NCBI GenBank assembly: GCA_944387915.1
Contig: CALXGT010000061.1
Location: forward strand, 1-50,644
Reading direction: 5' to 3'
Length of the DNA: 50,644 nucleotides
Source of the DNA: an uncultured Clostridia bacterium
GTDB lineage: Bacteria > Bacillota > Clostridia > Oscillospirales > Ruminococcaceae
Shown in pieces: positions 18,619 to 27,703 of this stretch. Made by a program: the position numbers and the translations under genes. Below the pieces are notes generated by a model. The model was not told where the DNA came from. It saw nothing but the letters and a program-made list of their open reading frames with translations, and made no database searches. Numbering within the stretch: position 1 is the first letter of the stretch; each line of letters starts with the position of its first letter.

Positions 18619-19905
18619 ATGGCTTCTCCCTTAGCGGATCGTCTCCGCCCCAAAAACTTAGACGAGGTGGTGGGACAGCCCCACCTTTTAGGAGAAAACG
18701 CTCCCCTTCGAAGGATTATCGAAAGCGGAAACATTCCCAATATGATCTTTTACGGGCCCTCCGGCGTGGGAAAAACGACGGTGGCCCGAATTATTGCCGC
18801 CAAAACCAATAAGCGGCTCCATAAATTAAACGGCACCAGCGCCTCCACCTCGGACATCAAAGCGATCGTGGCGGAACTAGATACTATTATCGGCTACAAC
18901 GGCGTTTTATTGTATCTGGATGAGATCCAGTATCTAAACAAACGCCAGCAGCAATCGTTACTGGAATATATCGAGGACGGCCGTATCACCCTCATCGCTT
19001 CCACCACCGAAAACCCCTATTTTTATATCTACAACGCCATTTTGAGCCGCTCTACCGTTTTCGAATTCAAGACGGTGGAGCCGAAAGAAACCGAAAAAGC
19101 GGTGCGGCGCGCCTTTTCGATATTGGGCGAGGAAACGAATGAACCCTATCAAATCGAAGAGCAGGTCTATTCCATTATCGCCTCGGGATGCGGCGGCGAC
19201 GTTCGAAAATCCTTAAACACGGTGGAGCTTTTGACCCTTTCCGGCGAAAAGAAAGACGGCGTTCGGTATATTACCGAAGAAGCGGCCCGCTCCCTTTGCC
19301 AGAAAAGTGCCATGCGCTACGACCGGGAAGGCGACGAGCATTACGACATTATCTCCGCCTTCCAAAAATCTATGCGCGGCTCCGACCCGGACGCCGCCAT
19401 CCATTATTTGGCACGGCTTTTGGAGGCGGGAGACCTGCCCAGCGCCTGTCGAAGATTGATGGTCTGCGCATGTGAGGACGTGGGACTGGCTTACCCCCAA
19501 ATTATCCCCATTGTCAAAGCGGCGGTGGACGCGGCGATGATGGTGGGCCTGCCGGAAGCCCAAATCCCCTTGGCGGACGCGGTAATCTTAGTGGCCACTT
19601 CTCCCAAATCCAACTCGGGAAACGAAGCCATCGCCGCGGCCATGGCGGATCTAAAAAAGGGAAAAAGCGGTCCCGTGCCGCGAAATCTCCAAAACAAGCA
19701 TTACGACGGCGAGGACCAGCAAAACAAAGGCCAGCATTACCTGTATCCCCATGCCTTCCCTGGCCGTTATGTGAAACAGCAATACCTTCCCGACGCCTTA
19801 AAGGGCGTTCAATACTACTTCCCCGCCCAAAATAAAAATGAACAGGCGGCGGCGGAATACTGGAAGAAAATCAAAGAAATGTACGGAAAGGACCCCCAAA
19901 AATGA
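18619..19905 (+). CDS. rarA: Replication-associated recombination protein RarA/MgsA (AAA ATPase)
   Basis: 428 residues. N-terminal LADRLRPKNLDEVVGQPHLLG is the family signature. Walker A is GPSGVGKTTVAR near residue 50 and Walker B is LYLDEIQYLNKRQQ near residue 100; sensor 1 is ASTTENPYF. The C-terminal tetramerisation part contains the RarA motif RRLMVCACEDVGLAYPQ. The protein acts at stalled replication forks. AGGAAGGATACG precedes the ATG. The stop overlaps the next gene's start (ATGA), so the radical SAM gene is co-translated. Confidence 0.95.
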   Translation: MASPLADRLRPKNLDEVVGQPHLLGENAPLRRIIESGNIPNMIFYGPSGVGKTTVARIIAAKTNKRLHKLNGTSASTSDIKAIVAELDTIIGYNGVLLYLDEIQYLNKRQQQSLLEYIEDGRITLIASTTENPYFYIYNAILSRSTVFEFKTVEPKETEKAVRRAFSILGEETNEPYQIEEQVYSIIASGCGGDVRKSLNTVELLTLSGEKKDGVRYITEEAARSLCQKSAMRYDREGDEHYDIISAFQKSMRGSDPDAAIHYLARLLEAGDLPSACRRLMVCACEDVGLAYPQIIPIVKAAVDAAMMVGLPEAQIPLADAVILVATSPKSNSGNEAIAAAMADLKKGKSGPVPRNLQNKHYDGEDQQNKGQHYLYPHAFPGRYVKQQYLPDALKGVQYYFPAQNKNEQAAAEYWKKIKEMYGKDPQK

Positions 19906-21746
19906 ATTGGAAAGAACAACTTCCCTCTCTGCTTTTAAAGGTGCAAAAGCCCGCCCGCTATACCGGCGGCGAGCTCAACGCGATCATCAAGGACAAAAAC
20001 GCGGTGAAGACAAGGATCGCCCTATGCTTTCCCGATACCTACGAGGTGGGTATGTCCCACTTAGGGCTAAAGATTCTCTATTCCCTCATTAACCAGGATG
20101 AAAGCTGTTACGCCGAGCGGGTCTACGCGCCATGGGTGGATTTCGAGGAGATCATGCGAAAATACCATATTCCCCTCTACTCCCTGGAGACCAAAAGCCC
20201 GTTAAAGGAATTCGATGTCTTAGGCTTTTCGTTACAGTACGAGCTTTCCTACACCAATATCCTCAATATGCTGGATCTGGCGGGGATCGACCCCCTGGCG
20301 AAAAACCGGGGAAACGACGACCCCATTATCCAGGCGGGAGGTCCATGCGCCATCAACCCGGAACCCCTTTCGGATTTTGTGGACCTGTTCCAGCTGGGCG
20401 AAGGGGAAGAAATTATGATGGAGATGCTTCGCCTTCACCAAAAACATAAAGCCATAGGCTTCGACAAAAAGGCGTTTTTGCGGGACGCCGCCAAAATCCC
20501 CGGCATCTACGTCCCCTCTCTTTACGACGTGACCTATCAAGAGGACGGCACCATCGCCGCGGTGACGCCCAAAGACGGCGCCCCCAAAACGGTCCGCAAA
20601 CGGATCATTGAGGATCTAAACGCCGTTTACTACCCGGAAACCTTTGTGGTTCCTTATACCGAGGTGATCCACGACCGGGCGGTGTTAGAGGTAATGCGGG
20701 GCTGTATCCGGGGTTGCCGCTTTTGCCAGGCCGGATTCATCTACCGTCCTATGCGCGCCAAAGACCCGGATCTTCTCTGCCGCCAGGGAAAAGACCTCTG
20801 TGAAAGCACCGGCTACGACGAAATGAGCGTCTCCTCCCTCTCCACCTCGGACCATCCTAAGGTTGAGGAGATGTTAAGCAAGATCATCGCCTACACCGAG
20901 AAAGAAAAAATCAGCCTTTCCCTGCCCTCTTTGCGGGTGGACAACTTTTCGGAAAGCCTCCTTGAAAAAATAAACCGGGTGAGAAAAACCGGCCTGACCT
21001 TCGCCCCCGAAGCGGGTACCCAGCGCCTTCGGGACGTCATCAACAAAAACGTCACCGAGGACGAGGTGATGGAAACCTGTAAGATCGCCTTTTTGGGCGG
21101 CTACACCTCGGTAAAGCTCTATTTTATGTTAGGGCTTCCCACCGAAACGTTAGAGGATGTCAAAGGGATCATCTCGTTGGCGGAACGGATCGTGGACTTG
21201 TACTATAGCCTCAAAGACCGCCCCAAGGGAAAAGCTCCCTCGGTTTCGATAAGCGTTTCTACCTTTGTTCCCAAGCCCTTTACCCCTTTCCAGTGGTGCG
21301 CCCAGGACGATTATCAAACCATCGTCCAAAAACAAAAAGCCTTAGTGGAAACGGTAAAATCCAAAAAAGTAAGCATTAGCTGGCACGACGTGTCCACCTC
21401 GGTGTTGGAGGGCGTGGTTTCCAGAGGCGACCGCAGGTTGGGAAAGGCCATCTATAACGCATGGAAGTCGGGCTGCCGGTTCGATAGCTGGGACGAATGC
21501 TTCCATTTTGAAAAATGGAAGCAGGCATTAGCCGACGCCGGCCTCACCATCAAAGAGTATGCCAACCGCGTGCGGAAAGAAGACGAGATCCTCCCCTGGG
21601 ATCATATCGACGTGGGCGTTCGAAAAGACTTTTTCCTAAAAGAATGGGAAAAAGCGAAAGCGGGAAAAACCACCCCTAACTGCGTGGAGCAATGCGCCGG
21701 CTGCGGCGCCAACCGGCTTTTGAAAGGAGGAAAATGCTTTGCGTGA
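19902..21746 (+). CDS. TIGR03960-type radical SAM protein
   Basis: 614 residues. An N-terminal B12-binding-like fold (about residues 35-200: FPDTYEVGMSHLGLKILYSL; GGPCAINPEPLSDFVDLFQLGEG is split here by me into the conserved blocks GGPCAINPEPL and FQLGEGEE) precedes a radical SAM core with Cys268, Cys272 and Cys275 in CIRGCRFC. A Cys-rich C-terminus ends in CVEQCAGCGANRLLKGGKC. The family is conserved in Firmicutes beside a DUF2344 partner, as here, and is thought to modify RNA or a ribosomal component, but its reaction is not established. It overlaps rarA by 4 nt and the DUF2344 gene by 8 nt. Confidence 0.9.
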   Translation: MNWKEQLPSLLLKVQKPARYTGGELNAIIKDKNAVKTRIALCFPDTYEVGMSHLGLKILYSLINQDESCYAERVYAPWVDFEEIMRKYHIPLYSLETKSPLKEFDVLGFSLQYELSYTNILNMLDLAGIDPLAKNRGNDDPIIQAGGPCAINPEPLSDFVDLFQLGEGEEIMMEMLRLHQKHKAIGFDKKAFLRDAAKIPGIYVPSLYDVTYQEDGTIAAVTPKDGAPKTVRKRIIEDLNAVYYPETFVVPYTEVIHDRAVLEVMRGCIRGCRFCQAGFIYRPMRAKDPDLLCRQGKDLCESTGYDEMSVSSLSTSDHPKVEEMLSKIIAYTEKEKISLSLPSLRVDNFSESLLEKINRVRKTGLTFAPEAGTQRLRDVINKNVTEDEVMETCKIAFLGGYTSVKLYFMLGLPTETLEDVKGIISLAERIVDLYYSLKDRPKGKAPSVSISVSTFVPKPFTPFQWCAQDDYQTIVQKQKALVETVKSKKVSISWHDVSTSVLEGVVSRGDRRLGKAIYNAWKSGCRFDSWDECFHFEKWKQALADAGLTIKEYANRVRKEDEILPWDHIDVGVRKDFFLKEWEKAKAGKTTPNCVEQCAGCGANRLLKGGKCFA

Positions 21747-22437
21747 TCCGAAAATTGTCGTGATCCATAACAAGGACTATTTCGACACCCGTATTTTCTT
21801 CCGGAAAACAGACTGCGCCAGATATATCTCCCATCTGGACTCCTACCGCACCATCCAGCGGGCGTTTCAGCGTTCCAAGCTCCCCGTTTGGTACACCGAT
21901 GGTTTTAATCCCAAAATCTACCTGAAGTTTATTCTCCCTCTTTGCTTAGGCTACGAAGGCGTGCGGGAATCCTTTGACTGCCGCCTTTCGGAAAACCTTT
22001 CGGAAGAGGAGATCGTAAACCGATTGAATGAAGTTATGCCGAAGGGGTTTCGCGTCCTCGACGCGGCGGCGCCAAAACATAAGATTACTTCCATTGTCCG
22101 CGCCGATTATACCCTCTCCTTTTTCTCCGAGACGGAAACACCAAAAGCGCTTCTCTCCAAAATGGAAGCCTTTTTATCCAAGGATCAAATCCTTACCGAA
22201 AAGCGTTCCAAGAAAGGGCCAAAGATGGTGGACCTAAAACCTTCCATCCAAAATCCGTCCCTTTTTGCCGATGAAAGCGCGGTGACATTGACCCTATCCC
22301 TTCCCGCCGGTACCGTCTCTAACCTGAACCCTACCCTTTTGACCGATGCCTTTACCCAAGATACCGGGATTCCTTTGGATTTTTCTCTTCTTCGGCGAGA
22401 TCGCCTTCTTATGGAAAACGGGGAAGAATTTTGTTAA
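21739..22437 (+). CDS. DUF2344/TIGR03936 radical-SAM-associated protein
   Basis: 232 residues from a TTG start with AAAGGAGG 8 nt upstream. The family pattern is clear in RKTDCARYISHLDSYRTIQRA, PVWYTDGFNPK and LCLGYEGVRESFDCRL. In other bacteria this domain may be fused to the TIGR03960 protein; here the two genes overlap by 8 nt. The usual followers in Firmicutes (RNase E/G, rplU, rpmA) are absent; a terminator and an oppositely oriented kinase gene come next. Confidence 0.88.
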   Translation: MRDPKIVVIHNKDYFDTRIFFRKTDCARYISHLDSYRTIQRAFQRSKLPVWYTDGFNPKIYLKFILPLCLGYEGVRESFDCRLSENLSEEEIVNRLNEVMPKGFRVLDAAAPKHKITSIVRADYTLSFFSETETPKALLSKMEAFLSKDQILTEKRSKKGPKMVDLKPSIQNPSLFADESAVTLTLSLPAGTVSNLNPTLLTDAFTQDTGIPLDFSLLRRDRLLMENGEEFC

Positions 22438-22460
22438 GCAATTTTCTTTACAGGACATCA

Positions 22461-22492
22461 AAAAAGCGCAAACCAGACGGTTTGCGCTTTTT
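22461..22492. terminator. Bidirectional terminator
   Basis: Perfect 13-bp stem AAAAGCGCAAACC/GGTTTGCGCTTTT around an AGAC loop, with A run before and T run after. It can end both the rightward DUF2344 gene and the leftward kinase gene. Confidence 0.9.
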
Positions 22493-22498
22493 CCTTTC

Positions 22499-22984
22499 CT
22501 AATATTCGTTTTCTACCCAAACATCCATCTCTTCCCGCGCGGGCGGTTCAAAGGCATTAGAAAATTTTTCCATCAATCCCTCGTCCACCAAATAGGCGTC
22601 CGCTTCCCCCGCCTGGACCGCGGCATTTCGCGACCGGATACGGGATTTCCATTCCCCGTCTTCCACCGAAAGGTAATGAAACTCGTACGAAATCCCCTGA
22701 CGGTCAAAAAACGCTTTGGCATGGTCTCTTTCGCTTTTGCGCCAAAATCCCCAGTCCAGCACTACACTTATCCCCATCCCGCAAAGGCGCGCCGCCTGCC
22801 GGTAAAGATATTCCTGTACCCGTCGGGCGTAACGGTCGTACTCTTTTCCCAAGTCCTCGGGAAAAACACAGCGCATGACCTCGTCCGCCGAGAGAAGAAA
22901 AGCCCGGCGCGCGCCGCAAAGATGGTTAGCGTAGGTAGTTTTTCCGCTTGCGATCTTGCCGCAAATTAAAATAACGGTCGCCAT
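22499..22984 (-). CDS. P-loop kinase-like ATPase (AAA_33/zeta-toxin-like fold)
   Basis: 161 residues. Walker A is CGKIASGKTTYA at about residues 7-18; LSADEVMRCVF and a VVLDWGFW (Walker-B-like) element follow. The layout matches small nucleoside or antibiotic kinases of the AAA_33 group; the substrate is unknown. There is no antitoxin-like gene beside it, so a toxin role is not supported. The start ATG has AGGAG 5 nt upstream; a further upstream in-frame start would overlap the preceding terminator. Confidence 0.75.
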   Translation of the reverse strand: MATVILICGKIASGKTTYANHLCGARRAFLLSADEVMRCVFPEDLGKEYDRYARRVQEYLYRQAARLCGMGISVVLDWGFWRKSERDHAKAFFDRQGISYEFHYLSVEDGEWKSRIRSRNAAVQAGEADAYLVDEGLMEKFSNAFEPPAREEMDVWVENEY

Positions 22985-23000
22985 ATTTTCTCCTGTTTCC

Positions 23001-23035
23001 AAAAAACAAAGGGCAGCCACCTTTGACCGCCCTTT
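23001..23035 (-). terminator. Terminator after gpmI
   Basis: AAAGGGC (23008-23014) pairs with GCCCTTT (23029-23035); on the minus strand it is followed by GTTTTTT. Confidence 0.75.
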
Positions 23036-23041
23036 TCCTTT

Positions 23042-24562
23042 TTATTCTTCAATGAGGCTTTCGCCGTCCATCTCCTTGGGTTTGGGAAGGCCCATGATAT
23101 GAAGCATCGTCGGCGCAAGGTCAGCCAAACGGCCGTTTTCCTTGAGCTTGCAGTCATGGTAACCGGCAATGACCAAAGGAACGATGTTGGTGGTATGCGC
23201 GGTAAAGGGGCTTCCGTCCGGCTCGTACATCTTTTCCGCATTGCCGTGGTCCGCGGTCACCAGCGCCACGCCGCCTTTTTTCAAAATCGCGTCCACCGTT
23301 CTTCCGAGGCAAACGTCTACCGCTTCCACCGCCGCTTTCGCCGCGTCGAAAATGCCGGTGTGTCCTACCATATCGCAGTTGGCGTAGTTTAGGATGATCA
23401 TGTCGTACTTGTCCGACTCAATAGCTTTCACCACCGCGTCGCACACCTCATACGCGCTCATCTCCGGTTTTAAGTCAAAGGTCGCCACATCGGGAGAGGG
23501 AATCAAAATCCGATCTTCGCCGGGGAAGACCTTCTCTTCACCGCCGTTAAAGAAGAAGGTTACGTGGGCGTATTTCTGGGTCTCGGCAATACGAAGCTGG
23601 GTTAAGCCCTGCTTGGAGATATACTCGCCCATGGTCATATGCAGTTCTTCTGGCGGGAACGCCACGGTGACGTTGGGCATAGTGGCGTCATACTGGGTCA
23701 TGCAGACATAGTGAAGCGGGAAAAACCCGTTTTTCCGTACAAACCCCTTAAAATCGGGGTCCACAAACGCCCGGGTAATCTGACGGGCACGGTCGGGGCG
23801 GAAGTTGAAGAAGATGACGCTGTCGTTTTCTTTGACGGTCTCGCCGCCGTCCATCACGGTGGGCAGCATAAACTCATCGGTCACGCCCTTCTCGTAGGAA
23901 TCCTTCACCGCCTGTACCGGGTCGGAAGCCTTTTCTCCCTCGCCGTAAACCATGGCGGCATAAGCCTTTTCCACCCGATCCCATGCGTTATCCCGGTCCA
24001 TGGCGTAATACCGGCCAATAATAGTCGCGATCTTTCCGACGCCGATTTCCCGAATCTTCTGTTCCAGCTCTTCCACAAATCCGGCGCCCGCCGTGGGAGG
24101 AACGTCTCTTCCATCCATCAATGCGTGAACGTAGACCTTCTCCAAGCCGTTGCGTTTCGCCATCTCCAAAAGCCCGTACAGATGCTCCTGATGGCTGTGA
24201 ACGCCGCCGTCGGAAACCAATCCGATAAGATGAAGGGCTTTTCCTTTCTCTTTGGCGCTGTTAACCGCGTCCAGCAGCACTTTATTTTGGAAGAAGTCCC
24301 CGTCCTGGATGGATTTGGAAATCTTCACTAACATCTGGTACACAACTCTTCCGGCGCCGATATTGGTGTGACCTACTTCGGAATTGCCCATCTGTCCTTT
24401 AGGCAGTCCCACATCCAATCCGCTGGCGTTGATATAGGTGTGAGGACAGGTTTCCATCAGATGATCCATCACCGGCGTGTTTGCCGCTTTGATGGCATTT
24501 CCGTAATCGGAAGGGTTATAGCCGTAGCCGTCTAAAATTAAAAGAGCAATCGGTTTCTTCAT
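23042..24562 (-). CDS. gpmI: 2,3-bisphosphoglycerate-independent phosphoglycerate mutase
   Basis: 506 residues, standard length. Alkaline-phosphatase-fold metal sites include LLILDGYGYN at the N-terminus and the catalytic Ser in GQMGNSEVGHTNIGAGR (Ser62). The second metal cluster is ALVTADHGNAEKM near residue 450. The enzyme converts 3-phosphoglycerate to 2-phosphoglycerate with manganese. GAAGGAGG is the ribosome site. It is the last gene of pgk-tpiA-gpmI. Confidence 0.97.
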   Translation of the reverse strand: MKKPIALLILDGYGYNPSDYGNAIKAANTPVMDHLMETCPHTYINASGLDVGLPKGQMGNSEVGHTNIGAGRVVYQMLVKISKSIQDGDFFQNKVLLDAVNSAKEKGKALHLIGLVSDGGVHSHQEHLYGLLEMAKRNGLEKVYVHALMDGRDVPPTAGAGFVEELEQKIREIGVGKIATIIGRYYAMDRDNAWDRVEKAYAAMVYGEGEKASDPVQAVKDSYEKGVTDEFMLPTVMDGGETVKENDSVIFFNFRPDRARQITRAFVDPDFKGFVRKNGFFPLHYVCMTQYDATMPNVTVAFPPEELHMTMGEYISKQGLTQLRIAETQKYAHVTFFFNGGEEKVFPGEDRILIPSPDVATFDLKPEMSAYEVCDAVVKAIESDKYDMIILNYANCDMVGHTGIFDAAKAAVEAVDVCLGRTVDAILKKGGVALVTADHGNAEKMYEPDGSPFTAHTTNIVPLVIAGYHDCKLKENGRLADLAPTMLHIMGLPKPKEMDGESLIEE

Positions 24563-24576
24563 AAATTTCCTCCTTC

Positions 24577-24605
24577 AAAACAAACGGGCAGAACTTGCTG
24601 CCCGT
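24577..24605 (-). terminator. Hairpin between tpiA and gpmI (attenuator-like)
   Basis: ACGGGCAG (24584-24591) pairs perfectly with CTGCCCGT (24598-24605), followed on the minus strand by TTGTTTT. It lies just upstream of the gpmI ribosome site. Confidence 0.7.
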
Positions 24606-24614
24606 CTCTCTCTA

Positions 24615-25385
24615 TTAACCGTTGGAAGCAGCCTTTACAATCACGGAGAAATCCTCCGCTTTCAAAGAAGCGCCGCCGATCAAACCACCATCCACGTCGG
24701 GCTGCGCGACCAGCTCTTCGGCGTTTTTCGCGTTCATCGAACCGCCGTACTGTATGGTGATTCCATCCGCCGCCGCTTTTCCGTAGAGGGACTCGACCAC
24801 ATTCCGGATGATGGCGCAAACTTCGTTGGCCTGCTGTGCCGTAGCGGTTTTGCCGGTGCCAATGGCCCAAACCGGCTCATAAGCGATAATGACATTCTTC
24901 AATTCTTCCGCAGAGACATCCTTTAACGCGATCTTGGTCTGAAGCGCCACAAGCTCGGCGGTAATGCCGTTTTCTCTGTCGGCTAACATCTCGCCTACGC
25001 AAAGGATGACCTTTAATCCGGCGTTCAAAGCCGCTTTCAGACGCTTATTGACGGTAACGTCGGTCTCGCCGAAATACTGTCTTCTCTCGGAGTGACCGAT
25101 GATGACGTACTCGACGCCCATTTCCTTAAGCATGTCCGCGGAAATTTCGCCCGTGAAAGCGCCGGAGGTCTCAAAATGGCAGTTTTGTGCGCCCACTTTG
25201 ATGTAGGAGCCTTCCGCCGCCGCCAGTACTGTCTCCAAATTGGTAAAAGGAACACAAGCGACAACCTCGCAGGTAGCGTCCTTAACCAGGGGTTTCAACG
25301 CCTCGATCAACTCTTTCGCTTCCGGGCGGGTCTTGTTCATTTTCCAGTTACCGGCGATGATCGCCTTCCGAAGTGCTTTATTCAT
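24615..25385 (-). CDS. tpiA: Triose-phosphate isomerase
   Basis: 256 residues. The active-site Lys is in AGNWKMNKT, His in IIGHSERRQYFGE and the catalytic Glu in AYEPVWAIGTGKTA; the phosphate-binding GGSMNAKN and GGLIGGASL are present. It interconverts glyceraldehyde-3-phosphate and dihydroxyacetone phosphate. The start is the ATG (MNKALRKAII) with AAAGGG about 10 nt upstream; an extension further upstream is possible but lacks a ribosome site. Confidence 0.97.
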   Translation of the reverse strand: MNKALRKAIIAGNWKMNKTRPEAKELIEALKPLVKDATCEVVACVPFTNLETVLAAAEGSYIKVGAQNCHFETSGAFTGEISADMLKEMGVEYVIIGHSERRQYFGETDVTVNKRLKAALNAGLKVILCVGEMLADRENGITAELVALQTKIALKDVSAEELKNVIIAYEPVWAIGTGKTATAQQANEVCAIIRNVVESLYGKAAADGITIQYGGSMNAKNAEELVAQPDVDGGLIGGASLKAEDFSVIVKAASNG

Positions 25386-25410
25386 TGTCACACAACCCTT
25401 TCTCTGATCC

Positions 25411-25447
25411 AAATTAAAACATCCGCCGCCGGCAAAACGGCGGCGGA
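25411..25447 (-). terminator. Hairpin between pgk and tpiA (terminator-like)
   Basis: A perfect 10-bp GC stem, TCCGCCGCCG (25422-25431) with CGGCGGCGGA (25438-25447), followed on the minus strand by TGTTTTAATTT. It lies only 11 nt after the pgk stop. Confidence 0.75.
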
Positions 25448-25458
25448 AGCCATCATTC

Positions 25459-26670
25459 TTATTTGTCGTTAATGCAGGCGATACCGGGAAGCTCTTTGCC
25501 CTCCAAGAATTCGAGGGACGCGCCGCCGCCGGTAGAAATGTGGGTCATCTTGTCGCCGTAACCCAGGGTATTCACCGCAGCCGCGGAATCGCCGCCGCCG
25601 ATAATGGTGGTCGCGTCGGTCTCGGCCAGAGCCTTCGCCACTTCCATGGTGCCCTTCGCCAAAATGGGATTCTCGAACACGCCCATAGGCCCGTTCCAAA
25701 CTACCGTTTTCGCCGATTTTACCGCGTCGGCAAACAAAGCCGCCGTTTTCGGTCCGATATCCAGTCCCATCATGTCGGCGGGGATCTTATCCGCGTCTAC
25801 CGCTTTCACTTCGATCTCAGCGTCAATGGGATCCGGGAAGGAAGGCGCCACAACGCTATCCACGGGAAGAAGGATGGAAACGCCCTTCTCTTCCGCCTTT
25901 TTGAGCATATCCTTGCAGTAATCTAACTTGCTGTCGTCCACCAAGGATTTTCCGATCTCGTAGCCCTTCGCCTTTAAGAAGGTGTACGCCATACCGCCGC
26001 CAATAATCAAAGTATCTGCTTTGCTTAACAGATTCTCGATGACGTTCAGCTTATCGGCAACCTTCGCGCCGCCCAAAATGGTAACGAAAGGACGAACGGG
26101 ATCGTTGACCGCGTTGCCCAGGTATTTGAGCTCTTTGCCCATCAGGTAGCCCACCGCGTTCTCTTTAACGAAAGCGGCAACACCCACGGTAGAGCAGTGC
26201 GCTCTGTGCGCCGCGCCAAACGCGTCGTTGACAAACACATCGCAGATGGAAGCCAGATCCTTGGACAAAGCTTCCCCGTTTTTGGTCTCCTCGGGACGGA
26301 AACGGGTGTTCTCCAAAAGAATTACGTCGCCGTCTTTCATGGCGGCTACCGCGGCTTTGGCGTTTTCGCCTACCACGTTGTCATCGGCGGCAAAGACGAC
26401 CTCTTTGCCAAGCTTTTCGCTCAATCTCTTCGCCACCGGAGCCAAAGAATATTTGGGATCGGGCGCTCCCTTGGGCTTACCCATATGAGAGCACAAAATG
26501 ACCTTCGCGCCGTCCTTCATCAGCTTCTCAATGGTAGGCAGAGCAGCGACGATACGGTTCTCATCGGTAATCACACCATCTTTCAGCGGAACATTAAAAT
26601 CGCAGCGAACCAGTACTTTTTTCCCTTTGACGTTCAAATCGTCAATGGTTTTCTTGTTGTAAGAGGTCAT
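25459..26670 (-). CDS. pgk: Phosphoglycerate kinase
   Basis: 403 residues. Substrate-binding [14 protein letters not shown] at the N-terminus, [19 protein letters not shown] and the [13 protein letters not shown] block are all present. The nucleotide-binding part has [22 protein letters not shown] and the end motif GGGDSAAAV...[13 protein letters not shown]. It makes ATP from 1,3-bisphosphoglycerate. First gene of the run; the gap gene often upstream is replaced here by degV. Confidence 0.97.
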   Translation of the reverse strand: MTSYNKKTIDDLNVKGKKVLVRCDFNVPLKDGVITDENRIVAALPTIEKLMKDGAKVILCSHMGKPKGAPDPKYSLAPVAKRLSEKLGKEVVFAADDNVVGENAKAAVAAMKDGDVILLENTRFRPEETKNGEALSKDLASICDVFVNDAFGAAHRAHCSTVGVAAFVKENAVGYLMGKELKYLGNAVNDPVRPFVTILGGAKVADKLNVIENLLSKADTLIIGGGMAYTFLKAKGYEIGKSLVDDSKLDYCKDMLKKAEEKGVSILLPVDSVVAPSFPDPIDAEIEVKAVDADKIPADMMGLDIGPKTAALFADAVKSAKTVVWNGPMGVFENPILAKGTMEVAKALAETDATTIIGGGDSAAAVNTLGYGDKMTHISTGGGASLEFLEGKELPGIACINDK

Positions 26671-26736
26671 GAATCGTCATTCCTTCCTGTATTTTTTATC
26701 CTTCGGGAAAAGTATCTCTTTCCCTTTCCAAAGCTT

Positions 26737-26765
26737 ATTTTACCCTATTTATCCCTTTTTTGCAA
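26737..26765 (-). promoter_or_regulatory. Promoter of pgk-tpiA-gpmI
   Basis: On the minus strand: TTGCAA, 17-nt spacer, TAAAAT. The leader of about 60 nt contains a GGGAAAG/CTTTTCCC inverted repeat. Confidence 0.65.
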
Positions 26766-26804
26766 TAGGGCTTCATTAAAAAATTAACAATATTTTCCTT
26801 TTTC

Positions 26805-27689
26805 CTATCCCAAGAGGGTCTTGTCTTTTATAACAACGCCCACTACATCGGGACCGGCGTTGATACTGATAGCGCCCCCGGCGGGGATTGTCATAACCGG
26901 CGGATAACCTAACGCCTTTTCCAGATCCTTTTTCAACGCTTCCGCGTGCGCGCCGTTTTCCCCGCGAATGAGAAGATACTCGGTATGCGGAATGATATTT
27001 TGTTTCACAAGCTTGGAAATCGCGGGGATGATCGCCTTTTCTCCCCGAACCTTGGAAACGGTTTTGGATTCCCCTTTTTCGAAGGTGATGATGGGCTTTA
27101 GCCCCATCAGCTCCCCAACAAAAGCCGCGACGCAGCTCACCCTGCCGCTTTTTTTCACATATTCCAGCGTATACGGAGCGAAATAAATCCGACTGGTTCG
27201 AAAATACCCTTCCAGATAAGCGACAATTTCCTCTGCCGATACCTTGTTAGCCGCCTTTCTCGCCGCCTCATAGACCGGGTACCCGTAAGCGATGGTGTAG
27301 GTGCCGGAATCGATGACGTAAATCCGGCAATTTTCCTTCGCCTCGGGATGTTCCTCATAAAAAGCGTCTCTCGCCATTAACGCGTTGTCATGGGTAGCGG
27401 AAGCCTTGGCGTTGATGGAGACGTAAATCAAATCGGTGTACCCCTCTTTGTAGTACTCCTCGAATACTTCCCCGAAGCGAAGCGCCGTATACTGAGAAGT
27501 CGTAGGGATCTGCTCGCTTTGCTTCAAAATTTTATAAAACTCATCCGGCGTAAAATCCACCCGCTCCTCGTAGCTTTTCCCGTCCACAGTAATGGGAAAG
27601 TTTAAAATTCGGATGTCCTCTTCCACCTCTAACATCGCCGGCAAATCACATGCGGAATCGGTGATGATTTTAATTTTCTGGTTTTGCAA
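26805..27689 (-). CDS. DegV-family fatty-acid-binding protein
   Basis: 294 residues. The N-terminal IITDSACDLP is the DegV signature; TTSQYTALRFGEVFEEY and the ISINAGPDVVGVV ending follow. DegV/FakB proteins bind a fatty acid in a deep pocket and present it to FakA kinase. No fakA is near. The start is TTG with GGAGG 7 nt upstream, 14 nt after trmL. Confidence 0.92.
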   Translation of the reverse strand: MQNQKIKIITDSACDLPAMLEVEEDIRILNFPITVDGKSYEERVDFTPDEFYKILKQSEQIPTTSQYTALRFGEVFEEYYKEGYTDLIYVSINAKASATHDNALMARDAFYEEHPEAKENCRIYVIDSGTYTIAYGYPVYEAARKAANKVSAEEIVAYLEGYFRTSRIYFAPYTLEYVKKSGRVSCVAAFVGELMGLKPIITFEKGESKTVSKVRGEKAIIPAISKLVKQNIIPHTEYLLIRGENGAHAEALKKDLEKALGYPPVMTIPAGGAISINAGPDVVGVVIKDKTLLG

Positions 27690-27703
27690 TGTTCTTCCTC
27701 CAT

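Noticed and set aside
22499-22984. Zeta-toxin-type toxin-antitoxin system
   Set aside because: The P-loop kinase has no small partner gene and sits between two terminators, so a toxin role is not supported.
23639-24331. 230-codon open frame antisense to gpmI
   Set aside because: Shadow frame inside a complete glycolytic gene.
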